64,000 nucleotides of DNA from Pseudomonas kielensis (GTDB taxonomy: Bacteria; Pseudomonadota; Gammaproteobacteria; Pseudomonadales; Pseudomonadaceae): NCBI RefSeq assembly GCF_014236655.1, contig NZ_JACMYG010000004.1:124001-188000 (forward strand), given 5' to 3'. Below the pieces are notes generated by a model, which searched no databases, was not told the origin of the DNA, and saw only the letters and a list, made by a program, of their open reading frames with translations. The translations under genes and the position numbers were made by a program. Positions within the stretch are counted from its first letter, which is position 1. Each line of letters opens with the position of its first letter. Below, piece after piece: positions 40,499 through 50,107 of this stretch.

Positions 40499-41971
40499 TT
40501 AGAACACCGAGGCGTAATCGCCCAGTTCGACCTGTACCGATTTGATGCGAGTGAAATTGTTCAGCGAGCTGATGCCGTTCTCACGACCCACGCCCGACTG
40601 CTTGTAGCCACCGACCGGCATCTTGGCGTCGGATTCGCCCCAGGCGTTGATCCAGCAGATACCGGCTTCGAGCTGATGAATCACGCGGTGGGCGCGGTTC
40701 AGGTCCTTGGTGACGATACCGGCGGCCAGGCCGAAGTCGGTGTCGTTGGCACGGCGGATCACTTCTTCTTCGGTTTCGTAGGTGAGGATGCTCATCACCG
40801 GGCCGAAGATTTCTTCACGGACGATGGTCATCTCGTCGGTGCAGTCAGTGAACACGGTCGGCGCAACGAACGCGCCCTTGGCGAATTCGCCGTCGGTCAG
40901 GCGGTTGCCGCCGCACAGTACGCGAGCGCCTTCTTCCTTGCCCTTGGCGATGTAGCCCAGCACGCTTTCCATGTGGGCGAAGCTGACCAGCGGGCCGAAG
41001 TTGGTGTTCTCGTCTTGCGGGTCGCCCACGCGGATGCGCGCAACACGCTCGGCGATCTTGGCTTCAAACGCGGCTTTCAGGTGGCTCGGCACGAAGACGC
41101 GGGTGCCGTTGGTGCAGACCTGACCGGAGCTGTAGAAGTTGGCCATCATGGCGGTGTCGGCGGCGCGATCGAGGTCGGCGTCGTCGAAGATGATCAGCGG
41201 GGACTTGCCGCCCAGTTCCATGGTCACGTCCTTGAGCGAAGAGCTCGAGGCGCTGGCCATGACCTTCTTGCCGGTGTCGGTACCGCCGGTGAAGGAAATT
41301 TTCTCGATGCGCGGGTGCTCGGTCAGCCAGGTGCCGACTTCACGGCCGCTGCCGGTCAGGACGTTGAACACGCCATCCGGAACGCCGGCTTCGGTGTAGA
41401 TCTCGGCCAGTTTCAGGGTGGTCAGGGACGTCACTTCGCTCGGCTTGAAGATCATCGCGTTACCCGCCGCCAGGGCCGGGGCGGATTTCCACAGGGCGAT
41501 CTGGATCGGGTAGTTCCACGCGCCGATGCCGGCCACGACGCCCAGCGGCTCGCGACGGGTGTAGACGAAGGAGGTGGTGCGCAGCGGGATCTGCTCGCCT
41601 TCGATGGCGGGCACCAGGCCGGCGTAGTATTCCAGCACGTCAGCACCGGTGACGATGTCGACGTAGCGTGTCTCGGAGTACGACTTGCCGGTGTCCAGGG
41701 TTTCCAGGGCGGCCAGTTCGTCGTTGCGCTCACGCAGAATGTCGACGGCACGGCGCAGGATGCGCGAACGCTCCATGGCGGTCATCGCGGCCCAGATCTT
41801 CTGGCCTTTCTCGGCGCTGACAACGGCGCGTTCAACGTCGTCGAAAGTGGCACGTTGCACGTTGGCGAGAACTTCACCGTTAGCCGGGTTGATGGCTTCG
41901 AAGGTGGCATCGCTGCCAGCGTCGGTGTAGCCGCCGTCGATGTAGAGTTTTTGCAGTTCGAAACGGGCCAT
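40499..41971 (-). CDS. betB: Betaine aldehyde dehydrogenase
   Basis: Oxidises betaine aldehyde to glycine betaine with NAD(P)+. 490 aa, the standard length. Catalytic Glu in [20 protein letters not shown] near residue 250 and catalytic Cys in [20 protein letters not shown] near 286. Start [15 protein letters not shown] at 41971 with GAGGA upstream; the frame continues to 42010 without family-like residues. Lies 110 bp from betI and upstream of betA, all on the minus strand. Confidence 0.97.
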   Translation of the reverse strand: MARFELQKLYIDGGYTDAGSDATFEAINPANGEVLANVQRATFDDVERAVVSAEKGQKIWAAMTAMERSRILRRAVDILRERNDELAALETLDTGKSYSETRYVDIVTGADVLEYYAGLVPAIEGEQIPLRTTSFVYTRREPLGVVAGIGAWNYPIQIALWKSAPALAAGNAMIFKPSEVTSLTTLKLAEIYTEAGVPDGVFNVLTGSGREVGTWLTEHPRIEKISFTGGTDTGKKVMASASSSSLKDVTMELGGKSPLIIFDDADLDRAADTAMMANFYSSGQVCTNGTRVFVPSHLKAAFEAKIAERVARIRVGDPQDENTNFGPLVSFAHMESVLGYIAKGKEEGARVLCGGNRLTDGEFAKGAFVAPTVFTDCTDEMTIVREEIFGPVMSILTYETEEEVIRRANDTDFGLAAGIVTKDLNRAHRVIHQLEAGICWINAWGESDAKMPVGGYKQSGVGRENGISSLNNFTRIKSVQVELGDYASVF

Positions 41972-42081
41972 AAAGTCCTCGCAAGTGCATAAGTGGTTGG
42001 CGTTGGTCACAACGGTGGTGCCCTAAGGGTGTGGCATCACCGATTCGCGACAGTTCAGGGGCTGAGCGTTTTATGTGTGCT

Positions 42082-42675
42082 CTAGCACGCCTGCTTGGCC
42101 AGTTGGAAATCCATGTATTCGTACGCAATCTGGTGCGCTTGCGTGGTGTCGAAAGCATCTCCCGACAGCGCGCCGCGCAACCACAGGCCGTCAATGAGGG
42201 CCGCCAGGCCGCGGGCTGCACTGCGCGCTTGATCAAGCGGCAACACTCGGCGGAACTGGCAGCACAGGTTGGAATACAGGCGGTGATCGTTAATCCGCTG
42301 CAACCTGTGCAAAGACGGGTGGTGCATGCTGGTGGCCCAGAAGGCCAGCCAGGTTTTCATTGCCGGGCCATTGACTTGGCTGGCGTCGAAGTTGCCTTCG
42401 ATAATCACTTTCAGGTGGGCCCGCGGGCTGTTGTCCACCAGCGCCTGACGGCGCGCGGTGACGTTCTCGCTGAGGACACTCATCAGGTACTGCGCCGTGG
42501 CGGCGATCAGACCGTTCTTGTCCTTGAAGTAGTGACTGATGATGCCATTCGAGACACCAGCCAAACGGGCGATCAGCGCAATGCTGGCGTCCCCCATTCC
42601 GACCTGATCTACAGCCAGCAACGTGGCTTCGATCAATTGCTGGCGGCGGATGGGTTGCATACCGACCTTGGGCAT
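42082..42675 (-). CDS. betI: Choline-responsive TetR repressor
   Basis: A 197-aa TetR-family repressor. The N-terminal HTH reads [20 protein letters not shown] with YFKDKNGL following. BetI holds the bet genes off until choline (or betaine aldehyde) is present. ATG at 42675 has AAGGAG at 8-bp spacing. The palindrome 42745-42764 lies 70 bp upstream, between betI and the divergent betT, so it can repress both betIBA and betT. Confidence 0.95.
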   Translation of the reverse strand: MPKVGMQPIRRQQLIEATLLAVDQVGMGDASIALIARLAGVSNGIISHYFKDKNGLIAATAQYLMSVLSENVTARRQALVDNSPRAHLKVIIEGNFDASQVNGPAMKTWLAFWATSMHHPSLHRLQRINDHRLYSNLCCQFRRVLPLDQARSAARGLAALIDGLWLRGALSGDAFDTTQAHQIAYEYMDFQLAKQAC

Positions 42676-42996
42676 CTGCACATCTCCTTAGGCCTTCCGG
42701 CAGGCGCAAAGCGTCTGTCGGATTGAGGGCCAGTCTATTTTGTTTTGATTGAACGTTCAATCAACAAAGAATAAGATCTGCGACAAATCGTCGCTACCTA
42801 CAGGTTTTTCCTACGTATGGTTGGCGGAAAAACGGCATCCAAAAATGCTCGAAACCCACGTGCTCTGGCGCTTGCGGGCTTCGGGCTTTTTTCGGGGTGT
42901 CTTTATATCACCCGTCGGTCGGCTGCCCACTAACCGATTAGTCGGGTGCTGCTTTGCCTTGTGTCCTTCTCTCGCACTGCCTGGAGCATCTGTGCA
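42676..42996. other. Divergent regulatory region betI / betT
   Basis: The 321-bp gap carries the BetI palindrome at 42745-42764 and, further right, the partial palindrome CCGATTAGTCGG (near 42934). No gene is supported in it. No good -35/-10 pair is clear on either strand. Confidence 0.6.
42745..42764. promoter_or_regulatory. BetI operator (perfect 20-bp palindrome)
   Basis: TTGATTGAACGTTCAATCAA is fully self-complementary. TTGAACGTTCAA-type cores are typical of BetI sites, and the position between betI and betT is the expected one. Confidence 0.9.
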
Positions 42997-44994
42997 ATGA
43001 GTTCTGCCTCTCTTATAAAGACCCCACCCGAGAAGGTGACGGTCAACGGTTGGGTGTTCTACACCTCTACCGCGTTGATCCTGCTGTTGACCGCCATTCT
43101 CATCGCCGCGCCGCAAGAAGCCGGGAGAATGTTGGGGATTGCCCAGGCCTGGTTGTCGCGCAGCTTCGGCTGGTACTACATGGTGGTGATTGCCGCCTAC
43201 CTGGTGTTTGTGGTCGGCCTGGCGTTTTCGTCCTACGGCAAGCTCAAGCTGGGCAGCAAGGACGATACCCCGGACTTCAGCTATGGCGCCTGGGCCGGGA
43301 TGCTGTTCTCGTCCGGTATCGGCATCTCGCTGCTGTACTTCGGTGCTTCGGAGCCCCTGGATCACTACTTCAACCCGCCAGAAGGCGTGGCGGGCAGCCA
43401 GTTGGCCGCGCGCCAGGCGGTGCAACTGACGTTCCTGCACTGGGGCCTGCACGGCTGGGCGATCTATGCCCTGGTCGGCCTGGCCGTGGCGTACTTTGCC
43501 TACCGTCACAACCAGCCGCTGGCGCTGCGTTCGGCGCTCTATCCGCTGGTCGGCGAGCGTTGGGTGAAGGGGGCGGCCGGGCATGCGGTGGACGGCTTCG
43601 GCATGTTCGTGACCCTGCTGGGCCTGGTGACCAACCTGGGGATCGGCTCGCTGCAGGTGTCGTCGGGGCTGGAGAACCTGTTCGGCATGGAGCACAACAA
43701 TACCAACCTGCTGATCGTGATCATCGTGATGAGCACCGTGGCGACCATCGCGGCCGTGTCGGGTGTGGAGAACGGCATTCGTCGCCTGTCCAACCTGAAC
43801 ATCGTGCTGTTCAGTGGCCTGCTGATTTTTGTGCTGTTGTTCGGCCCGACCCTGCACCTGCTCAACGGCTTTGTGCAGAACGTCGGTGACTACCTCAACG
43901 GCGTGGTGCTGAAGACGTTCGACCTGTATGTGTACGAAGCCGACACCGCCAAGTCCGAGCGCTGGCTGGGCCTGTGGACCCTGTTCTACTGGGCCTGGTG
44001 GATTTCCTGGGCACCTTTCGTCGGCATGTTCATCGCGCGTATTTCCCGTGGCCGGACCGTGCGCGAGCTGGTTGCCGGTGTGCTCCTGATTCCACTGGGC
44101 TTCACCCTGGCCTGGCTGTCGATCTTCGGTAACTCGGCCCTGGACCTGGTGATGAACCAGGGGGCGGTGGAGCTGGGCAAGACGGCGCTCGAGCAGCCGT
44201 CGATGGCGATCTATCAGTTGCTCGAGCATTACCCGGCATCGAAAGTGGTGATCGGGGTGTCGATCTTCGTCGGCTTCGTGCTGTTCCTGACCCCGGCCGA
44301 CTCCGGCGCGGTGATGATGGCGAACCTGTCCTGCAAGGGCGGCAACGTGGATGAAGATGCGCCGCACTGGCTGCGGATCTTCTGGTCGGTGGTGATCACC
44401 CTGGTGACCATCGGTCTGTTGTTCGCCGGTAACTTCGAAGCCATGCAAACCATGGTGGTGCTGGCCGGGCTGCCGTTCTCGGTGGTGCTGGTGTGCTTCA
44501 TGTTCGGCTTGCACAAGGCCATGCGCCAGGACGTGCAGATCGAACAGGAACAGGCCGAGCTGGCGGCGCGGGGTCGTCGTGGTTTCAGCGAGCGGCTGAC
44601 GGCACTGGAACTGCAACCGACCCAGGCGATCGTGCAACGTTTCATGGACAAGCACGTGAGCCCGGCGCTGGAAGACGCGGCGGTGCAGTTGCGCACGCAA
44701 GGGCTGGACGTGCAAACCCTGCTGGGTAAAGCCAAGCGCTGCATGGGCCTGCGGATCGAGATGGAAGAGGGCAACCCGTTTGTCTACGAGGTCAGCCTGG
44801 ACGGTTACCTGGCGGCGCCAAGCGAATCGCCGAGCCCGGATGAAACCCGCACCCGTTACTACCGCGCCGAGGTGTACCTGCACAACGGCAGCCAGGAGTA
44901 CGACTTGATGGGCTTCACCCAGGATCAGATCACCCGTGACGTGCTCGATCAGTTTGAAAGCCATCGGCAGCTCCTTGGCCGTGTCTATAGCTGA
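42997..44994 (+). CDS. betT: Choline transporter BetT, BCCT family
   Basis: High-capacity, proton- or sodium-coupled choline uptake. The 665-aa protein has 12 predicted membrane segments. The BCCT region (WTLFYWAWWISWAPFVGMFI near residue 325, RISRGRTVREL next) contains the tryptophan-rich substrate site. A C-terminal cytoplasmic domain of about 150 residues follows, the part known to sense osmotic stress in long BetT proteins. ATG at 42997 gives MSSASLIKTPPEKVTVN; the frame is open upstream but not family-like. A hairpin and a terminator follow the stop. Confidence 0.94.
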   Translation: MSSASLIKTPPEKVTVNGWVFYTSTALILLLTAILIAAPQEAGRMLGIAQAWLSRSFGWYYMVVIAAYLVFVVGLAFSSYGKLKLGSKDDTPDFSYGAWAGMLFSSGIGISLLYFGASEPLDHYFNPPEGVAGSQLAARQAVQLTFLHWGLHGWAIYALVGLAVAYFAYRHNQPLALRSALYPLVGERWVKGAAGHAVDGFGMFVTLLGLVTNLGIGSLQVSSGLENLFGMEHNNTNLLIVIIVMSTVATIAAVSGVENGIRRLSNLNIVLFSGLLIFVLLFGPTLHLLNGFVQNVGDYLNGVVLKTFDLYVYEADTAKSERWLGLWTLFYWAWWISWAPFVGMFIARISRGRTVRELVAGVLLIPLGFTLAWLSIFGNSALDLVMNQGAVELGKTALEQPSMAIYQLLEHYPASKVVIGVSIFVGFVLFLTPADSGAVMMANLSCKGGNVDEDAPHWLRIFWSVVITLVTIGLLFAGNFEAMQTMVVLAGLPFSVVLVCFMFGLHKAMRQDVQIEQEQAELAARGRRGFSERLTALELQPTQAIVQRFMDKHVSPALEDAAVQLRTQGLDVQTLLGKAKRCMGLRIEMEEGNPFVYEVSLDGYLAAPSESPSPDETRTRYYRAEVYLHNGSQEYDLMGFTQDQITRDVLDQFESHRQLLGRVYS

Positions 44995-45003
44995 GGTGTG
45001 AGT

Positions 45004-45034
45004 GACGCGGTGTTTCAGTCAGAAGCACCGCGTC
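45004..45034 (+). terminator. Hairpin directly after betT
   Basis: GACGCGGTG and CACCGCGTC pair perfectly (9 bp) around a 13-base loop, 10 bases after the betT stop. There is no T-tract; the true terminator is probably the one at 45107-45141. Confidence 0.55.
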
Positions 45035-45106
45035 GGCATCATCGCCAGCAGGCCGCAAGCGATGGGGCCTTCAACTTCAACACCGCAGCGCCCGATTTCC
45101 CTATAA

Positions 45107-45141
45107 ACAAAAACGCCGCGATCCTCTCGCGGCGTTTTTGT
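45107..45141. terminator. Bidirectional terminator between betT and choV
   Basis: AAAAACGCCGCG-ATCCTCT-CGCGGCGTTTTT: a 7-bp GC stem extended by A and T tracts on the two sides, suited for both convergent genes. Confidence 0.92.
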
Positions 45142-45155
45142 GTCTGCTGTCTGGT

Positions 45156-46334
45156 CTATCCCAGGTTCTTGCCGAGCAGCGCGTGGTACAGCTCGCTGTC
45201 GCCGAGAATCCCGACCACATGGTTATTGTCGTGCAGCACCAGTTTGTTGCCGGTCTGGTAACGGATCTGCAGCGCGTCACGCATGCCGATGCTGGAGTCC
45301 ACCAGGGTCGGCCGCCGGCCCAGGCCTTCTACCGATTGCCCCGGGACCCAGTTCTGCAGGTCCAGGCTCGCACCGTTCTGGCGGGCGCCCTTGATGGTGT
45401 TGCCTTCGGCCAGGTCCAGCCATGAATCGCCGCCTGGGTCCAGGCACACCGAGCCGTTGATGCGTTTGCAGTTGTCCAGGGTGCGCATCAGGCTGCGACC
45501 GCAGAGGACGTTGAGCGGGTTGGTGTGGGCGACGAAGGTGCGCACATAGTCGTCGGCCGGGTTGAGCACAATTTCTTCGGGCTTGCTGTACTGGATGATC
45601 CGGCCGTCTTTCATGATCGCGATGCGGCTGCCCAGTTTCAGCGCCTCATCGAGGTCGTGGCTGACGAACACGATGGTCTTGCTCAGCTTGCGTTGCAGTT
45701 CCAGCAGTTCGTCCTGCAGCCCCTGGCGGATCAGCGGGTCGAGGGCCGAGAAGGGTTCGTCCATCAGCAGGATGTCGGCGTCCATCGCCAGGGCGCGAGC
45801 CAGGCCGACGCGTTGCTGCATGCCGCCGGACAGCTCGTCGGGTTTCTTGTTGCGCCATTGGGTCAGGCCCACCAGCTCCAGCTTCTCGTCGACCAGCTTG
45901 CGTCGTTCCTTTTCGGGACGACCCTGCATTTCCAGGCCAAAGCTGATGTTCTCGCGCACGGTCAGCCAGGGCATCAGGGCGAACTTCTGGAACACCATGG
46001 CAATGCGCTTGGTGCGCATCATTTTCAGTTCTGCCGGGGTGCACGAGGCGATATCGATCTGCCGGCCTTCGTGCTCGACGAACAGCTTGCCGCGGCTCAC
46101 CGTGTTCAGGCCGTTGATACAGCGCAGCAGGCTCGACTTGCCGGAACCGGAGAGGCCCATCAGCACGCAGATTTCACCTTTCTCGACGTCCAGGCTGGCC
46201 TTTTCCACGCCAACGATCTGACCGGTCTTTTTCAGGATTTCATTGCGGGTCATGCCCTGGTCCAGCAGCTTGAGGGCCTCGCGTGGATCCTTGGAGAAGA
46301 TAACGTCGACGTTATCGAAGCGGATTATGCTCAT
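45156..46334 (-). CDS. choV: Choline/betaine ABC transporter, ATP-binding subunit
   Basis: Energises uptake of choline, glycine betaine and, with other binding proteins, carnitine. The 392-aa protein has an N-terminal extension typical of the ProV/OpuA class, Walker A GLSGSGKSS near residue 60, ABC signature LSGGMQQR near 168, Walker B ILLMDEPFSALD near 187 and a shortened CBS-type C-terminal part after 280. The gene overlaps choW by 4 bp (ATGA), so the subunits are translationally coupled. Equivalent to CbcV of P. aeruginosa. Confidence 0.95.
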   Translation of the reverse strand: MSIIRFDNVDVIFSKDPREALKLLDQGMTRNEILKKTGQIVGVEKASLDVEKGEICVLMGLSGSGKSSLLRCINGLNTVSRGKLFVEHEGRQIDIASCTPAELKMMRTKRIAMVFQKFALMPWLTVRENISFGLEMQGRPEKERRKLVDEKLELVGLTQWRNKKPDELSGGMQQRVGLARALAMDADILLMDEPFSALDPLIRQGLQDELLELQRKLSKTIVFVSHDLDEALKLGSRIAIMKDGRIIQYSKPEEIVLNPADDYVRTFVAHTNPLNVLCGRSLMRTLDNCKRINGSVCLDPGGDSWLDLAEGNTIKGARQNGASLDLQNWVPGQSVEGLGRRPTLVDSSIGMRDALQIRYQTGNKLVLHDNNHVVGILGDSELYHALLGKNLG

Positions 46335-47179
46335 GCGTCACCCCCTACTACTTTTGCATCGGGTTGTTTGCAGATACGGTCGAGCATGATTGCCAGCAGG
46401 ACGATCGCCAGCCCGGCTTCGAAGCCCAGGGCGATATCGGCGGTGTTCAGTGCGTTGACCACGGGTTTGCCCAGGCCATCGGCGCCCACCAGTGCGGCGA
46501 TCACCACCATCGACAACGACAGCATGATGCACTGGGTGATACCGGCCGCGATGCTGGGCATCGCGTAGGGCAGTTCTATTCGCGAGAGCAACTGCCGGCG
46601 CGAGCAGCCAAAGGCCTTGCCGGCGTCCATCAGTTCTTGTGGCACATCACGAATGCCCAGGTAGGTCAGGCGGATGGGCGCGGCAATCGCGAACACCACC
46701 GTGGAGATCAGCCCTGGGACAACGCCCAGACCAAACAGGGTCAGGGTAGGAATGAGGTACACGAACGTCGGTACGGTCTGCATCAGATCGAGTACCGGTC
46801 GCATCATGGTGTAGAACATCGGTTTGTGCGCGGCGACGATGCCCAACGGCACGCCAATGAGCACGCAGACCAGGGTGGCGAACAACACCTGGGCCAGGGT
46901 TTCCATGGTTTCCTGCCAGTAACCCAGGTTGAGGATCAGCAGGAAGGACAGGATGACGAAGCCGGTCAGGCCCCATTTGCGTTGAATGAAGTGCGCCAGC
47001 AAGGCGATCAGGCCGATCAATGCCAGCGGGTTGAACCAGGTCAGCGCAAACGTCACGCCGTGGATCATCGTTTCCAGTGTCACGGCAATCGCATCAAAGG
47101 TATTGGCGCCGTGTTGCGTCAACCATTCAACGAAGGCAGCGATGTACTGGCCTAAAGGGATTTTCTGATCAATCAGCAT
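46331..47179 (-). CDS. choW: Choline/betaine ABC transporter, permease subunit
   Basis: A 282-aa inner-membrane permease of the ProW type with about seven hydrophobic segments. The BPD signature (ELMDAGKAFGCSRRQLLSRI, near residue 175) contacts the ATPase ChoV. Preceded by choX (65 bp) and overlapping choV by 4 bp. ATG at 47179 is chosen because MLIDQKIPLGQYIAAFVEWL is the family N-terminus; an ATG at 47197 has no better ribosome binding site. Equivalent to CbcW. Confidence 0.94.
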   Translation of the reverse strand: MLIDQKIPLGQYIAAFVEWLTQHGANTFDAIAVTLETMIHGVTFALTWFNPLALIGLIALLAHFIQRKWGLTGFVILSFLLILNLGYWQETMETLAQVLFATLVCVLIGVPLGIVAAHKPMFYTMMRPVLDLMQTVPTFVYLIPTLTLFGLGVVPGLISTVVFAIAAPIRLTYLGIRDVPQELMDAGKAFGCSRRQLLSRIELPYAMPSIAAGITQCIMLSLSMVVIAALVGADGLGKPVVNALNTADIALGFEAGLAIVLLAIMLDRICKQPDAKVVGGDA

Positions 47180-47244
47180 GGTAGTGAACGTCCGCATGCA
47201 AGGAAAAAAACAGCCCGGGCGAGCGCGCTCGCCCGGCGTCGCGA

Positions 47245-48192
47245 TTACTGCCCGAGCTTGGCTTTCACGGCTTCCAGCCCTGGTTTACCGTCAATGGTGG
47301 TGACGCCAGCGAGCCAGGTATCGAGGACCTGTGGGTTATTCTTCAGCCACGCTTTGGCAGCCGCGTCCGGTTTCATCTTGTCGTCCAGAACGTTACCCAT
47401 GAGGGTGCTTTCCATGTTCAGGGTGAACGACAGGTTCTTCAGCAACTGGCCAACGTTGCTGCACTCCTGGCTATAGCCCTTGCGAGTGTTGGTGTAGATG
47501 GTGGCCTGGCCATAGTTGGGACCGAAGAAATCGTCCCCGCCGGTCAGGTACTTCATCTTGAAGCGGGTGTTCATCGGGTGCGGTTCCCAGCCCAGGAACA
47601 CCACGTCGGTGTTACGGCGCGAGGCGCGCTCGACCTGGGACAGCATGCCGGCTTCGCTGGATTCGACGACCTTGAAACCGGCGTCCTTGAGACCGAAGGC
47701 GTTCTTGTCGATCATGCTCTGGATCATGCGGTTGCCGTCGTTGCCCGGCTCGATCCCGTAGATCTTGCCGTCCAGTTCCTTCTTGAACTTGGCGATGTCG
47801 GCGAAATCCTTCAGACCTTTTTCGTACAGCGCCTCTGGCACCGCGAGGGTGTACTTGGCGTTTTCCAGGTTGGCGCGCACGGTCTCCACGGTGCCGGCCT
47901 CACGGTACGGCTTGATGTCGTTTTCCATGGTCGGCATCCAGTTGCCGAGGAAAATGTCCATGTTCTTGCCGTCGGCCAGCGACTTGTAGGTCACGGGCAC
48001 GGAGATCATGGTGGTCTTGGTCTTGTAGCCGAGGGCGTCGAGGATGACGCTGGTGGTGGCGGTCGTCACGGTGATGTCGGTCCAACCAACATCGGAGAAG
48101 TTTACGGTGCTGCATTGGGCCGGTTCTGCAGCTTGAGCCAGCACCGGCAAACTCAGCATGGCGGCCAACAACAACGACGGGGAACCTTTCAT
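47245..48192 (-). CDS. choX: Choline-binding periplasmic protein
   Basis: A 315-aa solute-binding protein with a signal peptide (LLLAAMLSLPVLAQA). The quaternary-ammonium aromatic box expected from S. meliloti ChoX is present: Trp37 (VGWTDI), Trp85 (LGNWMP), Tyr113 (NAKYTLAVP) and Trp202 (FLGWEPHPMN). A near-ideal AAGGAG precedes the ATG at 48192. First gene of choXWV. Upstream are tandem 21-bp repeats (48341-48382) and a sigma-54-like element (48270-48285); regulation by GbdR is known for the P. aeruginosa counterpart. Confidence 0.95.
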   Translation of the reverse strand: MKGSPSLLLAAMLSLPVLAQAAEPAQCSTVNFSDVGWTDITVTTATTSVILDALGYKTKTTMISVPVTYKSLADGKNMDIFLGNWMPTMENDIKPYREAGTVETVRANLENAKYTLAVPEALYEKGLKDFADIAKFKKELDGKIYGIEPGNDGNRMIQSMIDKNAFGLKDAGFKVVESSEAGMLSQVERASRRNTDVVFLGWEPHPMNTRFKMKYLTGGDDFFGPNYGQATIYTNTRKGYSQECSNVGQLLKNLSFTLNMESTLMGNVLDDKMKPDAAAKAWLKNNPQVLDTWLAGVTTIDGKPGLEAVKAKLGQ

Positions 48193-48269
48193 GGGTGGAC
48201 TCCTTGGTGTTTTCTTGGCGGTGTTCCGACAGGACACCGCACTTATAAGTGTTGCGGTTGGTGGTGCCT

Positions 48270-48285
48270 GGCAACTGCTCTGCCA
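48270..48285 (-). promoter_or_regulatory. Sigma-54-like -24/-12 element upstream of choX
   Basis: On the choX strand TGGCAGAGCAGTTGCC has GG and GC exactly 10 bp apart, with TGGCA and TTGC matching the consensus. It would place transcription start near 48258, 66 bp before the choX ATG. Its use is unproven and an AraC-type activator would be unusual on such a promoter. Confidence 0.45.
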
Positions 48286-48340
48286 CGGCGCCTCGCAATC
48301 GAGTCGTAACCGATCATGTACCAGTGAAAATCTGACGCCT

Positions 48341-48382
48341 ACAGGGTGCGTCGTATCCAGTACAGGGAGGGTCGCATCCAGT
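48341..48382. promoter_or_regulatory. Tandem 21-bp direct repeat, candidate GbdR operator of choX
   Basis: Two adjacent copies beginning ACAGGG and ending ATCCAGT (48341-48361 and 48362-48382) match at 18 of 21 positions. The 21-bp period equals two helical turns, the typical arrangement of AraC-family half-sites. The site lies about 150-190 bp before choX. Confidence 0.7.
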
Positions 48383-48626
48383 GTCAGCGAGGTCGTTTAC
48401 AGCTTTATTCGGACCTTTTCAGCGCTCTGCACCGCAAAAAATACGCCGTAATGTGTCGTCTGCGGCCAGCGGCGTTAGTGGGCATGGTTACGTCGGTGTG
48501 AGACGTTGAGCGACCTCGCAAAAGCCTGATGATGCGGCCAGTCAACGGATTGCTGCTTGAGCGTAGCAGCTCCGTCGCCAGGCGCTTTGACGCCTGGAAT
48601 CCGCTCATCGAGGAGTCCCGTACGTC

Positions 48627-50003
48627 ATGGCTATCAGTGTTTTCGATCTGTTCAAAATCGGCATCGGCCCCTCCAGTTCGCACACCGTCGGCCCCATGCG
48701 GGCGGCCGCGTTGTTTGTCCAGGCGCTGCGGGAAAAGTGCCTGCTGGAGCAGGTACGGCGCATTGAGGTACAGCTGTATGGTTCGTTGTCGGCCACGGGT
48801 ATCGGTCATGGCAGCGACAACGCGGTGATCATGGGCTTGATGGGGGAGTGGCCGGATGCGATCGATCCGTCGTTGATTGGCGTGCGCATCGAGACCCTGC
48901 GCGAAACCCAGACCTTGCTGCTCGACGGGCGCTTGCCGGTGCCCTTCGTCTGGTCGCGGGACATGCGCCTGATCGACGAAAACCTGCCATTCCACCCCAA
49001 CGCCATGACGCTGGTGGCCGAAGGTGAGGCGGGGGAATTGCACCGCGATACCTACTATTCGGTCGGTGGCGGTTTTGTGGTGGATGAGGCCCAGGCGTCG
49101 AGTGGCGTGGTGGACCTGGATCGCACCGTGCTGCCCTACGACTTTTCCAGCGCGGTGGAGTTGCTTGCCCTGTGCCAGAAACACAACCTGCGGGTCGCCG
49201 AACTGATGATGGCGAACGAGAAGGTCTGGCGTTCGGAAGAAGACATCCGCAGCGGCCTGATGAAGCTCTGGCGCGCCATGCAGGATTGCGTCGAGCAGGG
49301 CCTCAAGCACGAAGGCATCCTGCCGGGTGGCCTGAACGTGCGCCGGCGCGCCGCCAAGTTGCATCGCAGCCTGCAAGAGCTGGGCAAACCGAATGTGATC
49401 GGCTCGACCTTGAGTGCCATGGAGTGGGTCAATCTGTTTGCCCTGGCGGTCAACGAAGAAAATGCTGCCGGTGGGCGCATGGTCACGGCGCCGACCAACG
49501 GGGCGGCGGGGATCATCCCGGCGGTGCTGCACTACTTCATGAAATTCAGCGAGGCGGTGACCGACGCCAACGTGGTCGATTACTTCCTCGGCGCCGCGGC
49601 CGTGGGCATCCTGTGCAAGAAGAATGCATCGATTTCCGGCGCCGAGGTCGGCTGCCAGGGGGAGGTCGGTTCTGCCTGCGCCATGGCCGCGGCCGGGCTG
49701 GCGGAGATTCTCGGGGCCACGCCGGAGCAACTGTGCAACGCGGCGGAGATCGGCCTGGAACATAACCTGGGGCTGACCTGCGATCCGGTCGGCGGCCTGG
49801 TGCAAGTGCCCTGCATCGAGCGCAACGCCATTGCTGCGGTGAAGGCGATCAACGCGGCGCAGATGGCCTTGCGCGGCGATGGCCAGCACTTCATCTCCCT
49901 GGATCGGGTGATCCGCACTATGCGTGACACCGGGGCCGACATGCATGACAAATACAAAGAGACTTCGCGCGGTGGCTTGGCGGTCAGCGCGGTGGAATGC
50001 TGA
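48627..50003 (+). CDS. sdaB: L-serine ammonia-lyase, iron-sulfur dependent
   Basis: Deaminates L-serine to pyruvate. The 458-aa single-chain type: beta domain first (FKIGIGPSSSHTVGPMRA near residue 8, family signature), then the alpha domain with Fe-S cysteines in EVGCQGEVGSACAMAAAG, GLTCDPVGGLV and VPCIERNAIA. In this location it completes betaine catabolism: betaine gives glycine, glycine gives serine, serine gives pyruvate. Same relative place as PA5379. AGGAG precedes the ATG at about 12 bp. A 9-bp hairpin follows at 50083. Confidence 0.95.
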   Translation: MAISVFDLFKIGIGPSSSHTVGPMRAAALFVQALREKCLLEQVRRIEVQLYGSLSATGIGHGSDNAVIMGLMGEWPDAIDPSLIGVRIETLRETQTLLLDGRLPVPFVWSRDMRLIDENLPFHPNAMTLVAEGEAGELHRDTYYSVGGGFVVDEAQASSGVVDLDRTVLPYDFSSAVELLALCQKHNLRVAELMMANEKVWRSEEDIRSGLMKLWRAMQDCVEQGLKHEGILPGGLNVRRRAAKLHRSLQELGKPNVIGSTLSAMEWVNLFALAVNEENAAGGRMVTAPTNGAAGIIPAVLHYFMKFSEAVTDANVVDYFLGAAAVGILCKKNASISGAEVGCQGEVGSACAMAAAGLAEILGATPEQLCNAAEIGLEHNLGLTCDPVGGLVQVPCIERNAIAAVKAINAAQMALRGDGQHFISLDRVIRTMRDTGADMHDKYKETSRGGLAVSAVEC

Positions 50004-50082
50004 GAGGCGATTGCGCCTTTTCGCGAGCAGATTGAGGGGAGGCCATCAGTCAAAAGTGCTCGCTCAGTGAACAGTTGCACCT

Positions 50083-50107
50083 CGACGCGCCACCTTTTGG
50101 CGCGTCG
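50083..50107 (+). terminator. Hairpin after sdaB
   Basis: CGACGCGCC-ACCTTTT-GGCGCGTCG, a perfect 9-bp GC-rich stem 80 bases after the sdaB stop. No T-tract; probable but unproven terminator. Confidence 0.6.

Larger units (their letters stand above)
48193..48626. other. Divergent regulatory region choX / sdaB
   Basis: A 434-bp gap with no supported gene. It contains a sigma-54-like element on the choX strand (48270-48285), the short palindrome ACTTATAAGT at 48241-48250, the two 21-bp repeats at 48341-48382 and the sdaB ribosome binding site. Confidence 0.6.

Noticed and set aside
42811..44964. Open frame of about 700 codons opposite betT
   Set aside because: The translation is His/Gln/Arg-rich, typical of antisense to a hydrophobic transporter; betT is clear.
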